Below are positions 17,459 to 27,884 of a DNA stretch of 64,000 nucleotides, piece after piece. How positions within the stretch are numbered: the first letter of the stretch is position 1; each line of letters opens with the position of its first letter. A program made the position numbers and the translations under genes. The stretch comes from an uncultured Butyricimonas sp. Lineage in GTDB: Bacteria > Bacteroidota > Bacteroidia > Bacteroidales > Marinifilaceae. The DNA lies in the NCBI GenBank assembly GCA_944320555.1, contig CALUHX010000008.1, positions 1 to 64,000 on the forward strand, written 5' to 3'. The notes beneath the pieces are model-generated. The model worked only from the letters and a program-made list of their open reading frames with translations. It had not been told where the DNA came from and ran no database searches.

Positions 17459-19165
17459 TCACAACCCTATTTTTTCATTGACAATTCGAAGAATGTCGGA
17501 CTCCATTTCTTTGGCCATCTCAACGACTTTCTCCGCGCGAGTCACGATATCTTTGACATATTCCTTGTCGTCGAGACCGGCGGCGTTGATTTTGACGTTG
17601 AGGCATGCGCCGATGACTCCCGAGCGTGCGGCCAATGCGCCGACACCGGCGTCGGTGACGGAATTGGGGTTGCCAATCTCGGCCATGGCCTTGATGACTT
17701 CCATGCACTCGTAACAGAGCATCATCGTGCGGAAAGGCACTTCGGTGGCATACTTGGTGGCTTCCTGTATGGCCTTGTGGCGGGCGGCTTTTTCCTCGTC
17801 GGTCTTTTTGGGAAGACCGAAAGCGTCCATGATGCGGTTGAACGCGTTTGTGTCTTCGTCCACCATCTTGATGAGTTCCACTTGGTAGGCTTTGCCGCGC
17901 TCGGCCCAGTTGCTGAACTCTTCCCAGCGGTCGTCCCATCCGCGTTTGTGGGAGGAGAGATTGGCGACCATCGTGGCGAGCGACGAGCCGAGAGCTCCCA
18001 TATAAGCGGCGATGGAACCTCCTCCGGGGGCTGGCGATTCGGAAGCGGTTTCGTCAGCGAAGTCCCGAAGATTCATGTCCACAAGGAATTTTTTGCCTTG
18101 ATTCATCTCGTCCTCGAGGATATATTCGATGATTTTCTTGCGAGGCTCAAAAGGATAAAGCTCGTTAAGACCGAGCGACTTGACCGCGATTTTGATGAGT
18201 TCCTTGTCGGACACTCCCGTGGAGCGTTGTTGTTTGCGCAGGAAATAACGTCCGGCATCAAGCATGGCTTTTAACGGAATCACGCCGACAAGTTCGGAGC
18301 CAGTGACGCGGATGCCTCGTTCTTGGGCCTTGCGACACACCTCGTCGAACGCCTCGTGCATGGAGGTCACGGAAATGTCGGTGAGGTTCATTGAGATTTG
18401 AGCGATTCCATATTCTTCGATGAACCATCCGATGGCCTTCACTGATTTGAGCGTTCCCGGAATCATGACCTTCTTGCCGTTGGCGTCAAGAACCGGCTTG
18501 CCTGTGATGGGGTTTCCTTCCCGTTTCACGCGTCCCCGCTCACGCACGTCGAAGGCGATGGCGTTCGCCCGGCGGGTGGAAGTGGTGTTGAGGTTTACGT
18601 TATAGGCGACGAGGAAATTGCGCGCCCCGACTGCGGTGGCTCCTGTTTTTGCCGTCCAGTCGTTAAGTTCGCGGGGACCGAAGTCTGGATGCCATTTCTC
18701 GCTCGGGAGCCGTTCGCCAAGCGCTTCGTATTCTCCGGCGCGGCAATTGGCAAGGTTCTTGCGTTCTGGGGTGAATGCGGCGCTTTCGTAGCAGTAAACG
18801 GGAATATTCAATTCCTCGCCGATGCGTTTGGCCAGCGCACGAGCGTATTCCACGGTTTCTTCCATGGTGATGTTGGAAACGGGCACAAGCGGACATACGT
18901 CGGTGGCTCCGAAACGCGGGTGCGCCCCGTGGTGTTTTTTCATGTCTATGAGTTCGGCTGCTTTCTTTACGGCGCGGAAAGCGGCCTCGCAGACTTCTTC
19001 CGGGGTGCCTACCATGGTGACCACCGTGCGGTTGGTGGCTTTGCCCGGGTCCACGTCAATCAAGCTGACCCCTTCGACAGATTTGATTTCGGCCGTGATT
19101 TGGTCGATGATGTGCATGTCGTTGCCTTCGCTGAAGTTCGGCACGCATTCGATGAGTTTCTTCAT
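17459..19165 (-). CDS. ftcD: Bifunctional glutamate formimidoyltransferase / formimidotetrahydrofolate cyclodeaminase
   Basis: 568 residues, a natural fusion. Residues 1 to about 330 are the formimidoyltransferase (LIECVPNFSEGND, HHGAHPRFGATDV, CYESAA). It moves the formimino group of formiminoglutamate to tetrahydrofolate, the last step of one histidine-degradation route. Residues about 370-568 are the cyclodeaminase (ETASESPAPGGGSIAAYMGA), releasing ammonia and 5,10-methenyl-THF. It is 42 bp downstream of hutI on the same strand. HutH and HutU are not in the window. Confidence 0.95.
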   Translation of the reverse strand: MKKLIECVPNFSEGNDMHIIDQITAEIKSVEGVSLIDVDPGKATNRTVVTMVGTPEEVCEAAFRAVKKAAELIDMKKHHGAHPRFGATDVCPLVPVSNITMEETVEYARALAKRIGEELNIPVYCYESAAFTPERKNLANCRAGEYEALGERLPSEKWHPDFGPRELNDWTAKTGATAVGARNFLVAYNVNLNTTSTRRANAIAFDVRERGRVKREGNPITGKPVLDANGKKVMIPGTLKSVKAIGWFIEEYGIAQISMNLTDISVTSMHEAFDEVCRKAQERGIRVTGSELVGVIPLKAMLDAGRYFLRKQQRSTGVSDKELIKIAVKSLGLNELYPFEPRKKIIEYILEDEMNQGKKFLVDMNLRDFADETASESPAPGGGSIAAYMGALGSSLATMVANLSSHKRGWDDRWEEFSNWAERGKAYQVELIKMVDEDTNAFNRIMDAFGLPKKTDEEKAARHKAIQEATKYATEVPFRTMMLCYECMEVIKAMAEIGNPNSVTDAGVGALAARSGVIGACLNVKINAAGLDDKEYVKDIVTRAEKVVEMAKEMESDILRIVNEKIGL

Positions 19166-19207
19166 AGTTTTAGTGTTTTGCTTTATCTTTGTTATTCATT
19201 TTCATGT

Positions 19208-20461
19208 TCAAAGTTGTTCCCCGTTCAGGAAAACGGCTTCCACGAGATTGCTGCCGTAAGCGTAGGGCAGGTACTCAATACCCGGCACGGGAGTGGTGAT
19301 ATAAAAGTTCGCCTTCTTGCCGACGGCTATGCTCCCGAGTTCTTCTTCCACACCCATGGCGTATGCGGTGTTGATGGTGGTGGCGTTGATGACTTCCTCC
19401 GGAAGCATTTTGTAATTGACGCATCCGAGCGACATGACGAATTTCATGTTGCCGGAGGGCGATGAGCCGGGATTGTAGTCCGAGGCCAACGCCACGGGGA
19501 GACCGGCCTGTATCATCTTCCGCACCGGAGAGCAAGGCATGTTGAGGAAAAACGCCGCTCCCGGAAGAACGGTGGGCATGGTCTCGCTTCCCAAAAGGAC
19601 GTTGATTTCATCGTCGCCCACATGTTCAAGATGGTCCACGGAAAGGGCGTTGTATTTCACTCCGACCTGAATGCCGCCCGAGAGGTCCAGCTCGTTGGCA
19701 TGGATTTTAGGACGGAGTCCGTATTTCATGCCAGCGTTGAGCATGCGGTCAGTGTCTTCGACTGTGAAAAAGCCTCGGTCGCAAAAGACGTCGATATAGT
19801 CGGCGAGCTCCTCGGCCGCCACAGCCGGAATCATCTCGTTGATGATAAGATCCACGTATTCGGTCTGCCGTCCCTTGTATTCCGCCGGCACGGCGTGCGC
19901 CCCGAGAAAAGTGGCTTTGATAGCGAGCGGAGTCTCGTCTTGCAGCCGTTTGATGACGCGAAGCATTTTTAGTTCGCTTTCCGTGTCGAGCCCGTAACCG
20001 CTTTTGATTTCGACGGCTCCCGTGCCGAGCAATGCGATTTCCTGCAAGCGGGCGTAAGCCGACTCGAAAAGTTCCTGCTCTGAGGCCTTGCGGATGCGCT
20101 CGGCGGAATTAAGAATGCCTCCGCCACGTCGGGCTATTTCCTCATAGGATAGTCCCCGGATTTTGTCTATGTACTCGATTTCACGACTGCCGGCATAGAC
20201 AAGGTGTGTGTGAGAATCGCAGTAGGAGGGAAGTACAAGTCTTCCCGTGGCGTCGATTTCTTTGACTGTGTCGTTACAAGCGTAGACCGACTCCAAATCA
20301 AGGTCCTCCATTTTTCCGAAAGCCTCTATCCGGTCGCCGTCGACGAGCAGGTAGGCGTTGTCTATGACGCCCAGCCGGGCCATGTCGGCTCCTGCCACCC
20401 ATTTGCGCGGTTGTTCCTCAACTTGAACGAGTTGCTTTATGTTAATGACTAGTGTTTTCAT
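19208..20461 (-). CDS. hutI: Imidazolonepropionase
   Basis: 417 residues from ATG 20461 (MKTLVINIKQLVQVEE). It hydrolyses imidazolone-5-propionate to N-formimino-glutamate, which FtcD next door consumes. Amidohydrolase metal ligands are in CDSHTHLVYAGSRE. Substrate motifs are IKSGYGLDTE, HANELDLSGG and ASDYNPGSSPSGN. The length is typical. Confidence 0.96.
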   Translation of the reverse strand: MKTLVINIKQLVQVEEQPRKWVAGADMARLGVIDNAYLLVDGDRIEAFGKMEDLDLESVYACNDTVKEIDATGRLVLPSYCDSHTHLVYAGSREIEYIDKIRGLSYEEIARRGGGILNSAERIRKASEQELFESAYARLQEIALLGTGAVEIKSGYGLDTESELKMLRVIKRLQDETPLAIKATFLGAHAVPAEYKGRQTEYVDLIINEMIPAVAAEELADYIDVFCDRGFFTVEDTDRMLNAGMKYGLRPKIHANELDLSGGIQVGVKYNALSVDHLEHVGDDEINVLLGSETMPTVLPGAAFFLNMPCSPVRKMIQAGLPVALASDYNPGSSPSGNMKFVMSLGCVNYKMLPEEVINATTINTAYAMGVEEELGSIAVGKKANFYITTPVPGIEYLPYAYGSNLVEAVFLNGEQL

Positions 20462-20487
20462 CGTGTTTCTTGTTTTGATTTGTGGAA

Positions 20488-20495
20488 CGAAAGTA
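20488..20495 (-). promoter_or_regulatory. Probable -7 box of hutI
   Basis: Minus strand TACTTTCG, one base from TAnnTTTG, with TTTTGGCTCG about 25 bases upstream. Confidence 0.35.
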
Positions 20496-20533
20496 TTAAA
20501 TATAATGTCACGAGCCAAAAAAAAGTAAGAGAA

Positions 20534-21958
20534 TTAACGGAATACTTGCAATCTGTTGGAATCCAACCTTAGGAATATGAAAATCAGTATGGTGAATGCC
20601 CACAAGGAGGAGCCGCCATAGCTGAAAAAGGGTAGGGGAATGCCGATGACGGGCATCATGCCGATGGTCATGCCGATATTGACGGCCACGTGGAAAAAGA
20701 GGATGGAGGCCACGCCGTATCCGTAGACACGGGAGAATGTGGAGCGTTGCCGCTCTGCCAGTTTGACAATGCGCAGGATAAACGCTAGAAAGAGGAGGAT
20801 GACAATGGTGCTGCCCACGAATCCCCATTCCTCGCCCACCGTGCAAAAGATGAAATCAGTGCTTTGTTCCGGCACGAAATTATATTTCGTCTGCGTGCCT
20901 TGTAGGAATCCTTTTCCGGTGAGTCCTCCCGAGCCGATGGCTATTTTGGACTGGGTGACGTTGTAGCCGACACCCTTGGAATCCTCTATGACACCGAGAA
21001 GTTCGTTGATGCGGGCTTGTTGGTGGGGTTGCAACTTGTCGAACATGACATCGACGGAAGCCGATATGCCCACGCATGCCCATGATACGAGCAACAACAA
21101 TACCATCCGGTTCAGTTTGCGCTTGTAGACAGGGTACAGGCTTGCGACGGAAATCAGGACGTAAGCTCCGAGAAGAAGGTGGAAATTGGTGATATCCCAA
21201 TGAAATAGCCATCTTAGCAGATAACCGAGGAAAAACAGGGCCGTTAGCAAAAGGGCGATGAACAATGTTTCCCGGAGGTCGTGCCGGTAATAATAATGGG
21301 CGACAAGCGCCCCGCAAAGGATAGTCGCAAGCACGACAAAGGGAGCGTAAAGGATGGATATCACGAACAAGGCCGTCGCCACGAAGCATAACAAGAGTAT
21401 GGACCCGTGCATGCCCTCGCGGTAGAACACGAGAATGAATGAGCTGTATACCAATGCACTGCCCGTGTCGTTCTGCAAAATGATGAGCCCCGCCGGAAAG
21501 GCCAGCAGGAATCCCAGCAGCAGAAGGTTGGAAAAGCGCATCACCTGAAAATTGTGGCGACTCATGACATGGGCGACGGCCAGACATGTCGCGAATTTGG
21601 CGAACTCGGCCGGTTGCACCCGGACGCTGCCCAATTCGAACCATGAGCGGGCCCCTTTGGATTCTTCGCCCACAATCAGCACCAAGACCAGCAAAAGTAT
21701 CATGCCTCCGTAAATAATCATGGAGAAGGCGGTAAAAAATTTACTGTCCGTGAGAAGGATGATGAATCCGATTCCGAATGCGGCAGCAATCCAAACGAGT
21801 TGTTTCCCGTAACGTTGAGAAAAGTCGAGAATGCTGCTGTGGCTCTCGTCGTAAGTGGCGGCGTAAATGTTCAGCCAGCCCATGAGCACAAGAATCGTGT
21901 AGAGGAGGATGGAAATCCAATCGATGTTGGTCAACAAGTTGTGCGGTCTGTTATTCAT
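20534..21958 (-). CDS. rodA: Rod-shape SEDS peptidoglycan glycosyltransferase RodA
   Basis: 474 residues, many membrane helices. This SEDS-family polymerase of lateral-wall peptidoglycan works with PBP2. Family motifs include LVLIVGEESKGARSWFELGS (about residues 91-110), KFATCLAVAHVMS, GSGGLTGKGFLQGTQTKYNF and PEQSTDFIFCTVGEEWGF (about 360-377). The middle carries a longer variable region than in E. coli, common in Bacteroidota. It is last in the purH-mreBCD-mrdA-rodA run, 22 bp after mrdA. Confidence 0.95.
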   Translation of the reverse strand: MNNRPHNLLTNIDWISILLYTILVLMGWLNIYAATYDESHSSILDFSQRYGKQLVWIAAAFGIGFIILLTDSKFFTAFSMIIYGGMILLLVLVLIVGEESKGARSWFELGSVRVQPAEFAKFATCLAVAHVMSRHNFQVMRFSNLLLLGFLLAFPAGLIILQNDTGSALVYSSFILVFYREGMHGSILLLCFVATALFVISILYAPFVVLATILCGALVAHYYYRHDLRETLFIALLLTALFFLGYLLRWLFHWDITNFHLLLGAYVLISVASLYPVYKRKLNRMVLLLLVSWACVGISASVDVMFDKLQPHQQARINELLGVIEDSKGVGYNVTQSKIAIGSGGLTGKGFLQGTQTKYNFVPEQSTDFIFCTVGEEWGFVGSTIVILLFLAFILRIVKLAERQRSTFSRVYGYGVASILFFHVAVNIGMTIGMMPVIGIPLPFFSYGGSSLWAFTILIFIFLRLDSNRLQVFR

Positions 21959-21980
21959 AGTTCAAGAAATCTTTAACGGT

Positions 21981-23798
21981 TTATGCCTTGGAATGAACCA
22001 AGTCGCTTTCGAACATCTGTTTTTCCAACGGTTTCTTCTTGTCCGATATTTTCCCTTTCAAGTATTTCTCGATGAGCAGTCCGGCGATGGGAGCCGCGTA
22101 TCGGGACCCCCAAACGCCATTCTCCACGTATACAATCAAGGCAATCTTGGGGTTTTCCACGGGGGCGAACGCAATGAAGACAGAATGGTCGTCGCCGTGC
22201 GGATTCTGCACGGTGCCGGTTTTGCCGGCCATCGGGATGGAATCCGCGCGCGCCATTTTTCCCGTCCCCTGCGTGATGACCCGTTCCATGCCTTTGATGA
22301 CATCCTCGAAATATTCCCGCTTGATGGGCAAGTCGTGCCGGACGATGGGAGCCTGGGTGCTGTCGCCCGTGGGGCGCACGATGTGTGGGGTCACATAATA
22401 GCCCCGGTTGGCTAAAATGGTCGCGATGTTGGCCATTTGCAACGGGGTGATGAGCAGCTCCCCTTGTCCGATGGCCAACGAAATGATGTAGGAGGCGTAC
22501 CACCGTTTGGTCTTCAGCACTTTGTCGTAATATTCTTGTGTGGGTATAAAACCTGCGCTTTCGTTGATGAAGTCGGGACACAACCGGTCCCCCAGCCCAA
22601 ACTGCGCCACCTGTTTTCTCCATTCCCCATAAGCGTCGCGGACATTTCCGAATTTTGAGTCCTCCAGTATTTTTTGGAACACATGCACATAATAGGGGTT
22701 GCAGGAATTCTCGATGGAGGCTTCAAACGTCACGGGGGAGTCGTGCCAATGGCATTTCATGAAACGGCCTCCGGTAATGGGCGCCCCTCCGTGGCAAGGA
22801 ACGGTGGTCGCCGTGGTGATGACTCCGTTCTGCAGTCCAATCAGCGCCTGAATGGTTTTGAAGATGGAACCGGGAGGATATTGGGCCATGGTGGTACGGT
22901 CGAAGAGGGGAGTGAGGGAGTCGGCTTGCAGCGCCCGGTAATTTTTGCCGCGTTCCAGGCCCACCATCAGTTGAGGATCGTAACCCGGACTCGACACTTT
23001 TGCGAGAATCTCGCCGGTCGAGGGTTCTATGGCCACGATGCCGCCTTTCTTGTTCCGCATCAGTCGCACGGCGTAATCCTGCAAATCGATGTCGAGCGTG
23101 GTGTGCAAATCTTTGCCCACCACGGCCTCTTCGTCGTATTCCCCGTCATGGAACGAGCCTTGTACCCTGCTCTTGTTGTCGACAAGCACGATTTTTTTCC
23201 CTTTTTTGCCGCGCAGCCATTTCTCATAAGTCCGTTCCAGGCCGCTGGCACCGATATAGTCGCCGGGGGAGTAATAGGGGTCCTTTTCTATTTGCTCCGC
23301 CGTGACCTCGCTGGTGTATCCGAACACATCGCCGGAGTGGGTGACGTGATACTTGCGAGATGTACGGGTTTGAATGTAGAATCCGGGGTAACGGTAAAGT
23401 TTTTCCTGAAAAGTGGCGTACTTGTCCCCTGGTATCTGCGACACCAGAATGGAAGGTTTGTAAGAAGAATACTTCTTGCAGGCTTGCATCCGTTCCACAA
23501 GCTCCTCCTTGGTCAGCTCGAAAGTGGAAAGCAACTCGAGGGTGTCAAACTCCCTCACCTGCCTGGGCACAATCATCAAGTCGTAAGAAGCCTGATTGTC
23601 CACCAGCAATTTGCCATTCCGGTCGTATATCAACCCTCTGGCGGGGTATTGGATTTCGATGTGCTGGGAATTGTTGTCCGCCATGACTTTGTACGTGTCG
23701 TCCACCACCTGGTAAATGAACAGGCGGATGATGTAAACGACACACACGCTCACCATGATGGCCGCAATGATCCATTGTCTGTAACCGAATTTGTTCAT
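21981..23798 (-). CDS. mrdA: Penicillin-binding protein 2 (elongasome transpeptidase)
   Basis: 605 residues. One N-terminal membrane helix (about residues 8-28), a PBP dimerisation domain, then a transpeptidase domain. The catalytic set is SIFK near residue 309, SCN near 364 and KTGT near 526. It cross-links peptidoglycan made by RodA. It ends in a basic tail. Confidence 0.95.
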   Translation of the reverse strand: MNKFGYRQWIIAAIMVSVCVVYIIRLFIYQVVDDTYKVMADNNSQHIEIQYPARGLIYDRNGKLLVDNQASYDLMIVPRQVREFDTLELLSTFELTKEELVERMQACKKYSSYKPSILVSQIPGDKYATFQEKLYRYPGFYIQTRTSRKYHVTHSGDVFGYTSEVTAEQIEKDPYYSPGDYIGASGLERTYEKWLRGKKGKKIVLVDNKSRVQGSFHDGEYDEEAVVGKDLHTTLDIDLQDYAVRLMRNKKGGIVAIEPSTGEILAKVSSPGYDPQLMVGLERGKNYRALQADSLTPLFDRTTMAQYPPGSIFKTIQALIGLQNGVITTATTVPCHGGAPITGGRFMKCHWHDSPVTFEASIENSCNPYYVHVFQKILEDSKFGNVRDAYGEWRKQVAQFGLGDRLCPDFINESAGFIPTQEYYDKVLKTKRWYASYIISLAIGQGELLITPLQMANIATILANRGYYVTPHIVRPTGDSTQAPIVRHDLPIKREYFEDVIKGMERVITQGTGKMARADSIPMAGKTGTVQNPHGDDHSVFIAFAPVENPKIALIVYVENGVWGSRYAAPIAGLLIEKYLKGKISDKKKPLEKQMFESDLVHSKA

Positions 23799-23827
23799 TC
23801 GTTTGGTTTATAGATTTCTAATAAGAC

Positions 23828-24334
23828 TCACTTCGTTAATCTCTTCAAGCCGATAAAATAATAAAGCATGACAAACACTTCGGAAATGAAAGTGCTCGAC
23901 ACAATGCGCAGGAGCGAGATTCCAATGTCCCGGAACGAAAACGCCTCCATAAGCACTAACACAAGATGGAAAAGAAACGTCGACAGCAGGGAATAACGGA
24001 AAAACCATCCCGCTTCCAGCATCCTGTGTCCGTCTTGCCCGTATTCCTCAGCCCCTTCAGTGATTCCCCTCAAAAAATAGGGGCGCGTGTAAGCCACCAG
24101 CGTCGACGCGGCCGCGTGTATGCCCGCCGTGTGGCTGGCCATGTCCATCAAAATGCCCGTTCCGAATCCAATCAGCAGGAGCGGAATACCTTTCACCTTG
24201 TGCGGAAGGATATACAGGGCGAGCATATAAATGTTGATATAAAAATAAGAACCCAAATGCACATTGTTCAGAATGACGATTTGAATGAGTCCTATTATCA
24301 GCAAATGGACATAGTAATATTGGCTACTATTCAT
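23828..24334 (-). CDS. mreD: Rod-shape-determining protein MreD
   Basis: 168 residues, about five membrane helices (for example YVHLLIIGLIQIVILNNVHL at the N-terminus). Sequence similarity within MreD is weak, so the call leans on position: overlapping mreC by 8 bp and preceding mrdA. Confidence 0.88.
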   Translation of the reverse strand: MNSSQYYYVHLLIIGLIQIVILNNVHLGSYFYINIYMLALYILPHKVKGIPLLLIGFGTGILMDMASHTAGIHAAASTLVAYTRPYFLRGITEGAEEYGQDGHRMLEAGWFFRYSLLSTFLFHLVLVLMEAFSFRDIGISLLRIVSSTFISEVFVMLYYFIGLKRLTK

Positions 24335-25139
24335 GGCGGTTTTGCTCCTCTAATTGTTGTTGTTCTTCCAGCGTGTTGTTGTCGATAACGTAAACATAGG
24401 TCAGCCTTCTGAAATCAACGGCCAATCGGACCTTGATTCTCAGAAAATTGGCGTCTTTCTTGTCCACTGACTCCACGACTCCAATCATGAGGCCCTCGGG
24501 AAAGATGGAGGAATAATTGGATGTCACGATAGTGTCGCCGGCGTTCACTTGCACGTGGTAAGGAATGTCGTTCAGATAAGAATACCGATAGTCGTCCCCG
24601 TCCCATTGCAACGGCCCGTAATAGTCGTTTTGCTTGATTTTTGCCGAGATGATGGAACTGGTGTTGATTAACGGAATGACGATTGCGAAACGTTCGCTCA
24701 CGTCCTGAACCAAGCCCGCCACGCCTTCCGGGGCGCACACGGCCATTTCTTTCCGCAAGCCGTCCCGCTCTCCCCGGTTCAGCGTTAAATAATTCTTCGT
24801 GCGGTTGTACGTGGCGTTAATCACCCTTGCCTGATAGTACGTGTATGTTGCGGCGGAATCGGCGACCAACGTGTCCGTCCGTGACGCGTAAGCCTCCAAC
24901 CGGTTTTTGAGGGCGGTGTTCTCCCGGGCCAGGCCCTCGTTGATAGAGCGCAGCCGGAAATAGTTTCTCACCTCGCTGGTTGCCTTGGCAACTTCCCCCG
25001 CGAAAACGGAAGACTGTTGTGAAAAAATGGCTCTCTGGTAGTCGTTGTTCCGAACCACCAGAGAGAAGCATATAATTTCCAACAATATGAAAAACAACGT
25101 GAACTGATACTTTACTATTAGTCTGATAATGTCTTTCAC
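24327..25139 (-). CDS. mreC: Rod-shape-determining protein MreC
   Basis: 270 residues. One N-terminal membrane helix (YQFTLFFILLEIICFSLVV), a coiled coil (about residues 50-90, INEGLARENTALKNRLEAY) and a periplasmic double beta-barrel core. It bridges MreB, MreD and PBP2/RodA. It lies four bases after mreB. Confidence 0.93.
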   Translation of the reverse strand: MKDIIRLIVKYQFTLFFILLEIICFSLVVRNNDYQRAIFSQQSSVFAGEVAKATSEVRNYFRLRSINEGLARENTALKNRLEAYASRTDTLVADSAATYTYYQARVINATYNRTKNYLTLNRGERDGLRKEMAVCAPEGVAGLVQDVSERFAIVIPLINTSSIISAKIKQNDYYGPLQWDGDDYRYSYLNDIPYHVQVNAGDTIVTSNYSSIFPEGLMIGVVESVDKKDANFLRIKVRLAVDFRRLTYVYVIDNNTLEEQQQLEEQNRHE

Positions 25140-25143
25140 ATCA

Positions 25144-26166
25144 CTACTTTATAAGGAACGAGAATTTGTCCACATTCTTCAATGCGATGCCTGTTCCCCG
25201 CGCCACGGCCCGCAGTGGATCCTCTGCCACGTGGAAGGGGATGTTAAACTTGCTCGTGAGCCGCTTGTCCAGTCCTCGCAGCAACGCGCCTCCTCCGGCG
25301 AGGTAAATGCCCTTCTTCACGATGTCGGCGTACAAGGCGGAAGGCGTCTGCTCCAACGTCGCCAAAATGGCGATTTCTATTTTGGAGATGGATTTCTCGA
25401 TGCAATGCGCTATTTCTTGATAGGACACGGGCACCTCCATCGGCAACGAGGTCATTTGGTTAGGCCCCTGCACGATGAAGTCGGCCGGCGGCTCGTCCAG
25501 TTCCGACAGGACTGAACCCACGTTGATTTTGATGTCCTCCGCCGTTCTGGTGTCGATGCGGATATTGTGTTGATGCCTCATGTATTGCTGAATATCGTCC
25601 GTCAACTCGTCACCGGCAATCCGTATGGATTTGTTGCACACTATACCACCCAAGGAAATCACGGCGATTTCGCTTGTTCCTCCGCCAATGTCCACAATCA
25701 TGTTTCCTTCCGGAGCCTCCACGTCCAACCCCACGCCCAATGCGGCGGCCATCGGCTCGTGAATCATATACACGTCGCGGCCTCCCACGTGCTCGGCCGA
25801 GTCCCGCACGGCGCGGCTTTCCACGTTCGTGCTCCCCGACGGGATGCAGACCACGATGCGCAACGACGGGGAGAACAACTTGTTCTTCCCGTTCGTCGCC
25901 ATTTTTATCATCCCGCGTATCATCTGCTCCGCTGCGTTGAAATCGGCGATTACCCCGCCTCGCAACGGGCGGATGGTCTTGATGTTCTCGGGGGCGCGGC
26001 CCTCCATCTGCCGGGCCCGGCTCCCGATAGCTATCACCTTCTCTGTCTTGGTGTTCAGTGCCACGATGGACGGCTCGTTGACCACCATCTTGCCATTCAT
26101 GATGATGATTGTGTTCGCCGTTCCCAAGTCCATGGCTATGTCTTGAGTGAAAAATGAAAATCCCAT
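25144..26166 (-). CDS. mreB: Actin-like rod-shape protein MreB
   Basis: 340 residues from ATG 26166 (MGFSFFTQDIAMDLG); a Met four codons earlier is possible. Actin-fold phosphate loops are IAMDLGTANTIIIM and NMIVDIGGGTSEIAVI, and the adenosine motif is YLAGGGALLRGLD. It polymerises under the membrane and guides wall synthesis. It lies eight bases after purH, a frequent Bacteroidota linkage. Confidence 0.96.
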   Translation of the reverse strand: MGFSFFTQDIAMDLGTANTIIIMNGKMVVNEPSIVALNTKTEKVIAIGSRARQMEGRAPENIKTIRPLRGGVIADFNAAEQMIRGMIKMATNGKNKLFSPSLRIVVCIPSGSTNVESRAVRDSAEHVGGRDVYMIHEPMAAALGVGLDVEAPEGNMIVDIGGGTSEIAVISLGGIVCNKSIRIAGDELTDDIQQYMRHQHNIRIDTRTAEDIKINVGSVLSELDEPPADFIVQGPNQMTSLPMEVPVSYQEIAHCIEKSISKIEIAILATLEQTPSALYADIVKKGIYLAGGGALLRGLDKRLTSKFNIPFHVAEDPLRAVARGTGIALKNVDKFSFLIK

Positions 26167-26174
26167 AACTCCTG

Positions 26175-27713
26175 TCAATGTTTAAAATGTCTGATTCCTG
26201 TGAAAATCATGGCAATGCCGTATTTGTTGGCGGCGGCTATCGACTCCTCGTCGCGTATCGACCCTCCGGGTTGGATGATGGCCGTCACGCCGGCCTCGTG
26301 CGCGGCTTCCACGCAATCCGGGAACGGGAAAAAGGCGTCCGATGCCAGCACGCTTCCCGGAATCCGTTCCCCGCCTTGGCGGATGGCGTTCTCCAGCGCC
26401 CAAATGCGGCTCACCTGTCCGGGGCCGACTCCTGTGGTGCATTTGTCCTTTGCCAACACAATGGCGTTCGACTTGGTATGCTTCACAACTTTCCAGGCGA
26501 ACAACAAATCCTCCATCTCTTTTTCCGTCGGCTTGCGCTCCGTCACCGTCTTCATCTCGCCGTCCAGCAATTGCAAGTCCATGTCTTGAATCAACAGCCC
26601 TCCCAACACAGTCTTCGCTTTCGGAACCGTGTAGTCGTGCTTCTCGATGTGCGGCAACCGCAGCAGCCGCAGATTCTTTTTCTTGCGCAGCACCTCCAGC
26701 GCCTCCTCCGAGAACGAGGGAGCCACGACCACCTCCAGGAAAATGGGGGCCATCAGTTCCGCAGTGGCCTTGTCCACCTCCCGGTTGACGGCCACGATAC
26801 CCCCGTAAATCGACACGGGGTCGGCGTCGTACGCTTTCTTGAACGCCTCCGCCAGAGTTTCCGCGCTCCCCACTCCGCATGGATTGGCGTGTTTGGCGGC
26901 CACGACGGTCGGTTCCCCGAACTCCTTCAGCGCCTCCAGCGCCCCGTCCGTGTCCCCGATATTGTTGTATGACAATTCCTTTCCCTGCAATTGCGTCGCC
27001 CCCGTCAGCGTCCCCTCCGTCTCCCGTATCTGCGTATAGAAAGCCGCCTTCTGGTGGGGATTCTCCCCGTAGCGCAAATCCTGCTTTTTCTCATAAGTCA
27101 GCGTCAGCGTCTTGGGAGAGTGCATGCCGACACGGTTTGAAAAATAATTGGCTATCAAGGCGTCGTAATGAGCCGTGTGAACAAACACTTTAGCCGCAAG
27201 CAACTCTTTCGTTGCCAAGGACGTGTCGCCCTCCTTGCGTATCTCGCCGATGACCCGTTCGTAATCCTCCGGGTCGGTGATCACCGTCACGAACGGATAA
27301 TTCTTTGCCGCCGCGCGAATCATCGTCGGGCCGCCGATGTCGATGTTCTCGATGATTTCCTCGTGCGACACCCCTTCCTTCAAAACGGTCTGCTTGAAAG
27401 GATAGAGGTTGCACACCACCATGTCGATGGGCTCTATGCCCAACTCTTCCATTTGTTGCTTATGTTTGTCGTTGTCCCGCACGGCGAGGATTCCCCCCTC
27501 CACGTTCGGGTGCAACGTCTTCACTCTTCCGTCAAAACACTCGGGGAACCGCGTCACCTCGGAAATGTCTCTCACCTCCAGCCCCTCCTCCTTCAATTTT
27601 TTGGACGTTCCCCCGGTCGAAATTATCTCCCATCCCAGGCCACAGAGCGATTTCGCAAAATCAACTATCCCGCTCTTATCAAATACACTGATTAATGCTC
27701 TTTTCTTTCTCAT
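26175..27713 (-). CDS. purH: Bifunctional AICAR formyltransferase / IMP cyclohydrolase
   Basis: 512 residues. The N-terminal MGS-like IMP cyclohydrolase domain ([29 protein letters not shown]) covers residues 1 to about 200. The rest is the AICAR transformylase, with KHANPCGVG and [16 protein letters not shown]. These are the last two steps of IMP synthesis. First gene of the rod-shape transcription unit. Confidence 0.96.
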   Translation of the reverse strand: MRKKRALISVFDKSGIVDFAKSLCGLGWEIISTGGTSKKLKEEGLEVRDISEVTRFPECFDGRVKTLHPNVEGGILAVRDNDKHKQQMEELGIEPIDMVVCNLYPFKQTVLKEGVSHEEIIENIDIGGPTMIRAAAKNYPFVTVITDPEDYERVIGEIRKEGDTSLATKELLAAKVFVHTAHYDALIANYFSNRVGMHSPKTLTLTYEKKQDLRYGENPHQKAAFYTQIRETEGTLTGATQLQGKELSYNNIGDTDGALEALKEFGEPTVVAAKHANPCGVGSAETLAEAFKKAYDADPVSIYGGIVAVNREVDKATAELMAPIFLEVVVAPSFSEEALEVLRKKKNLRLLRLPHIEKHDYTVPKAKTVLGGLLIQDMDLQLLDGEMKTVTERKPTEKEMEDLLFAWKVVKHTKSNAIVLAKDKCTTGVGPGQVSRIWALENAIRQGGERIPGSVLASDAFFPFPDCVEAAHEAGVTAIIQPGGSIRDEESIAAANKYGIAMIFTGIRHFKH

Positions 27714-27757
27714 CCGGATAACTTTTTATGCAATGTTTAAGTAATATTACTTGCAGG

Positions 27758-27765
27758 CAAAGTTA
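27758..27765 (-). promoter_or_regulatory. -7 box for purH and the mre operon
   Basis: Minus strand TAACTTTG, 45 bases before purH. A perfect palindrome AAGTAATATTACTT (27739-27752) lies just downstream in the leader and may be an operator. Confidence 0.55.
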
Positions 27766-27849
27766 AAAAAAGAAACTCATTTTTCAAGCGAAAAATTTCT
27801 CCCTGAAATTATTTTTCTCCACAGGTGTCGCGCGCCTCGAAATTTGTCG

Positions 27850-27857
27850 TATATTTG
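27850..27857 (+). promoter_or_regulatory. -7 box for the small proline-rich membrane protein
   Basis: TATATTTG, 27 bases before ATG 27885. Confidence 0.5.
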
Positions 27858-27884
27858 GTTCCGCGTAACATAACCCGTACCAAT

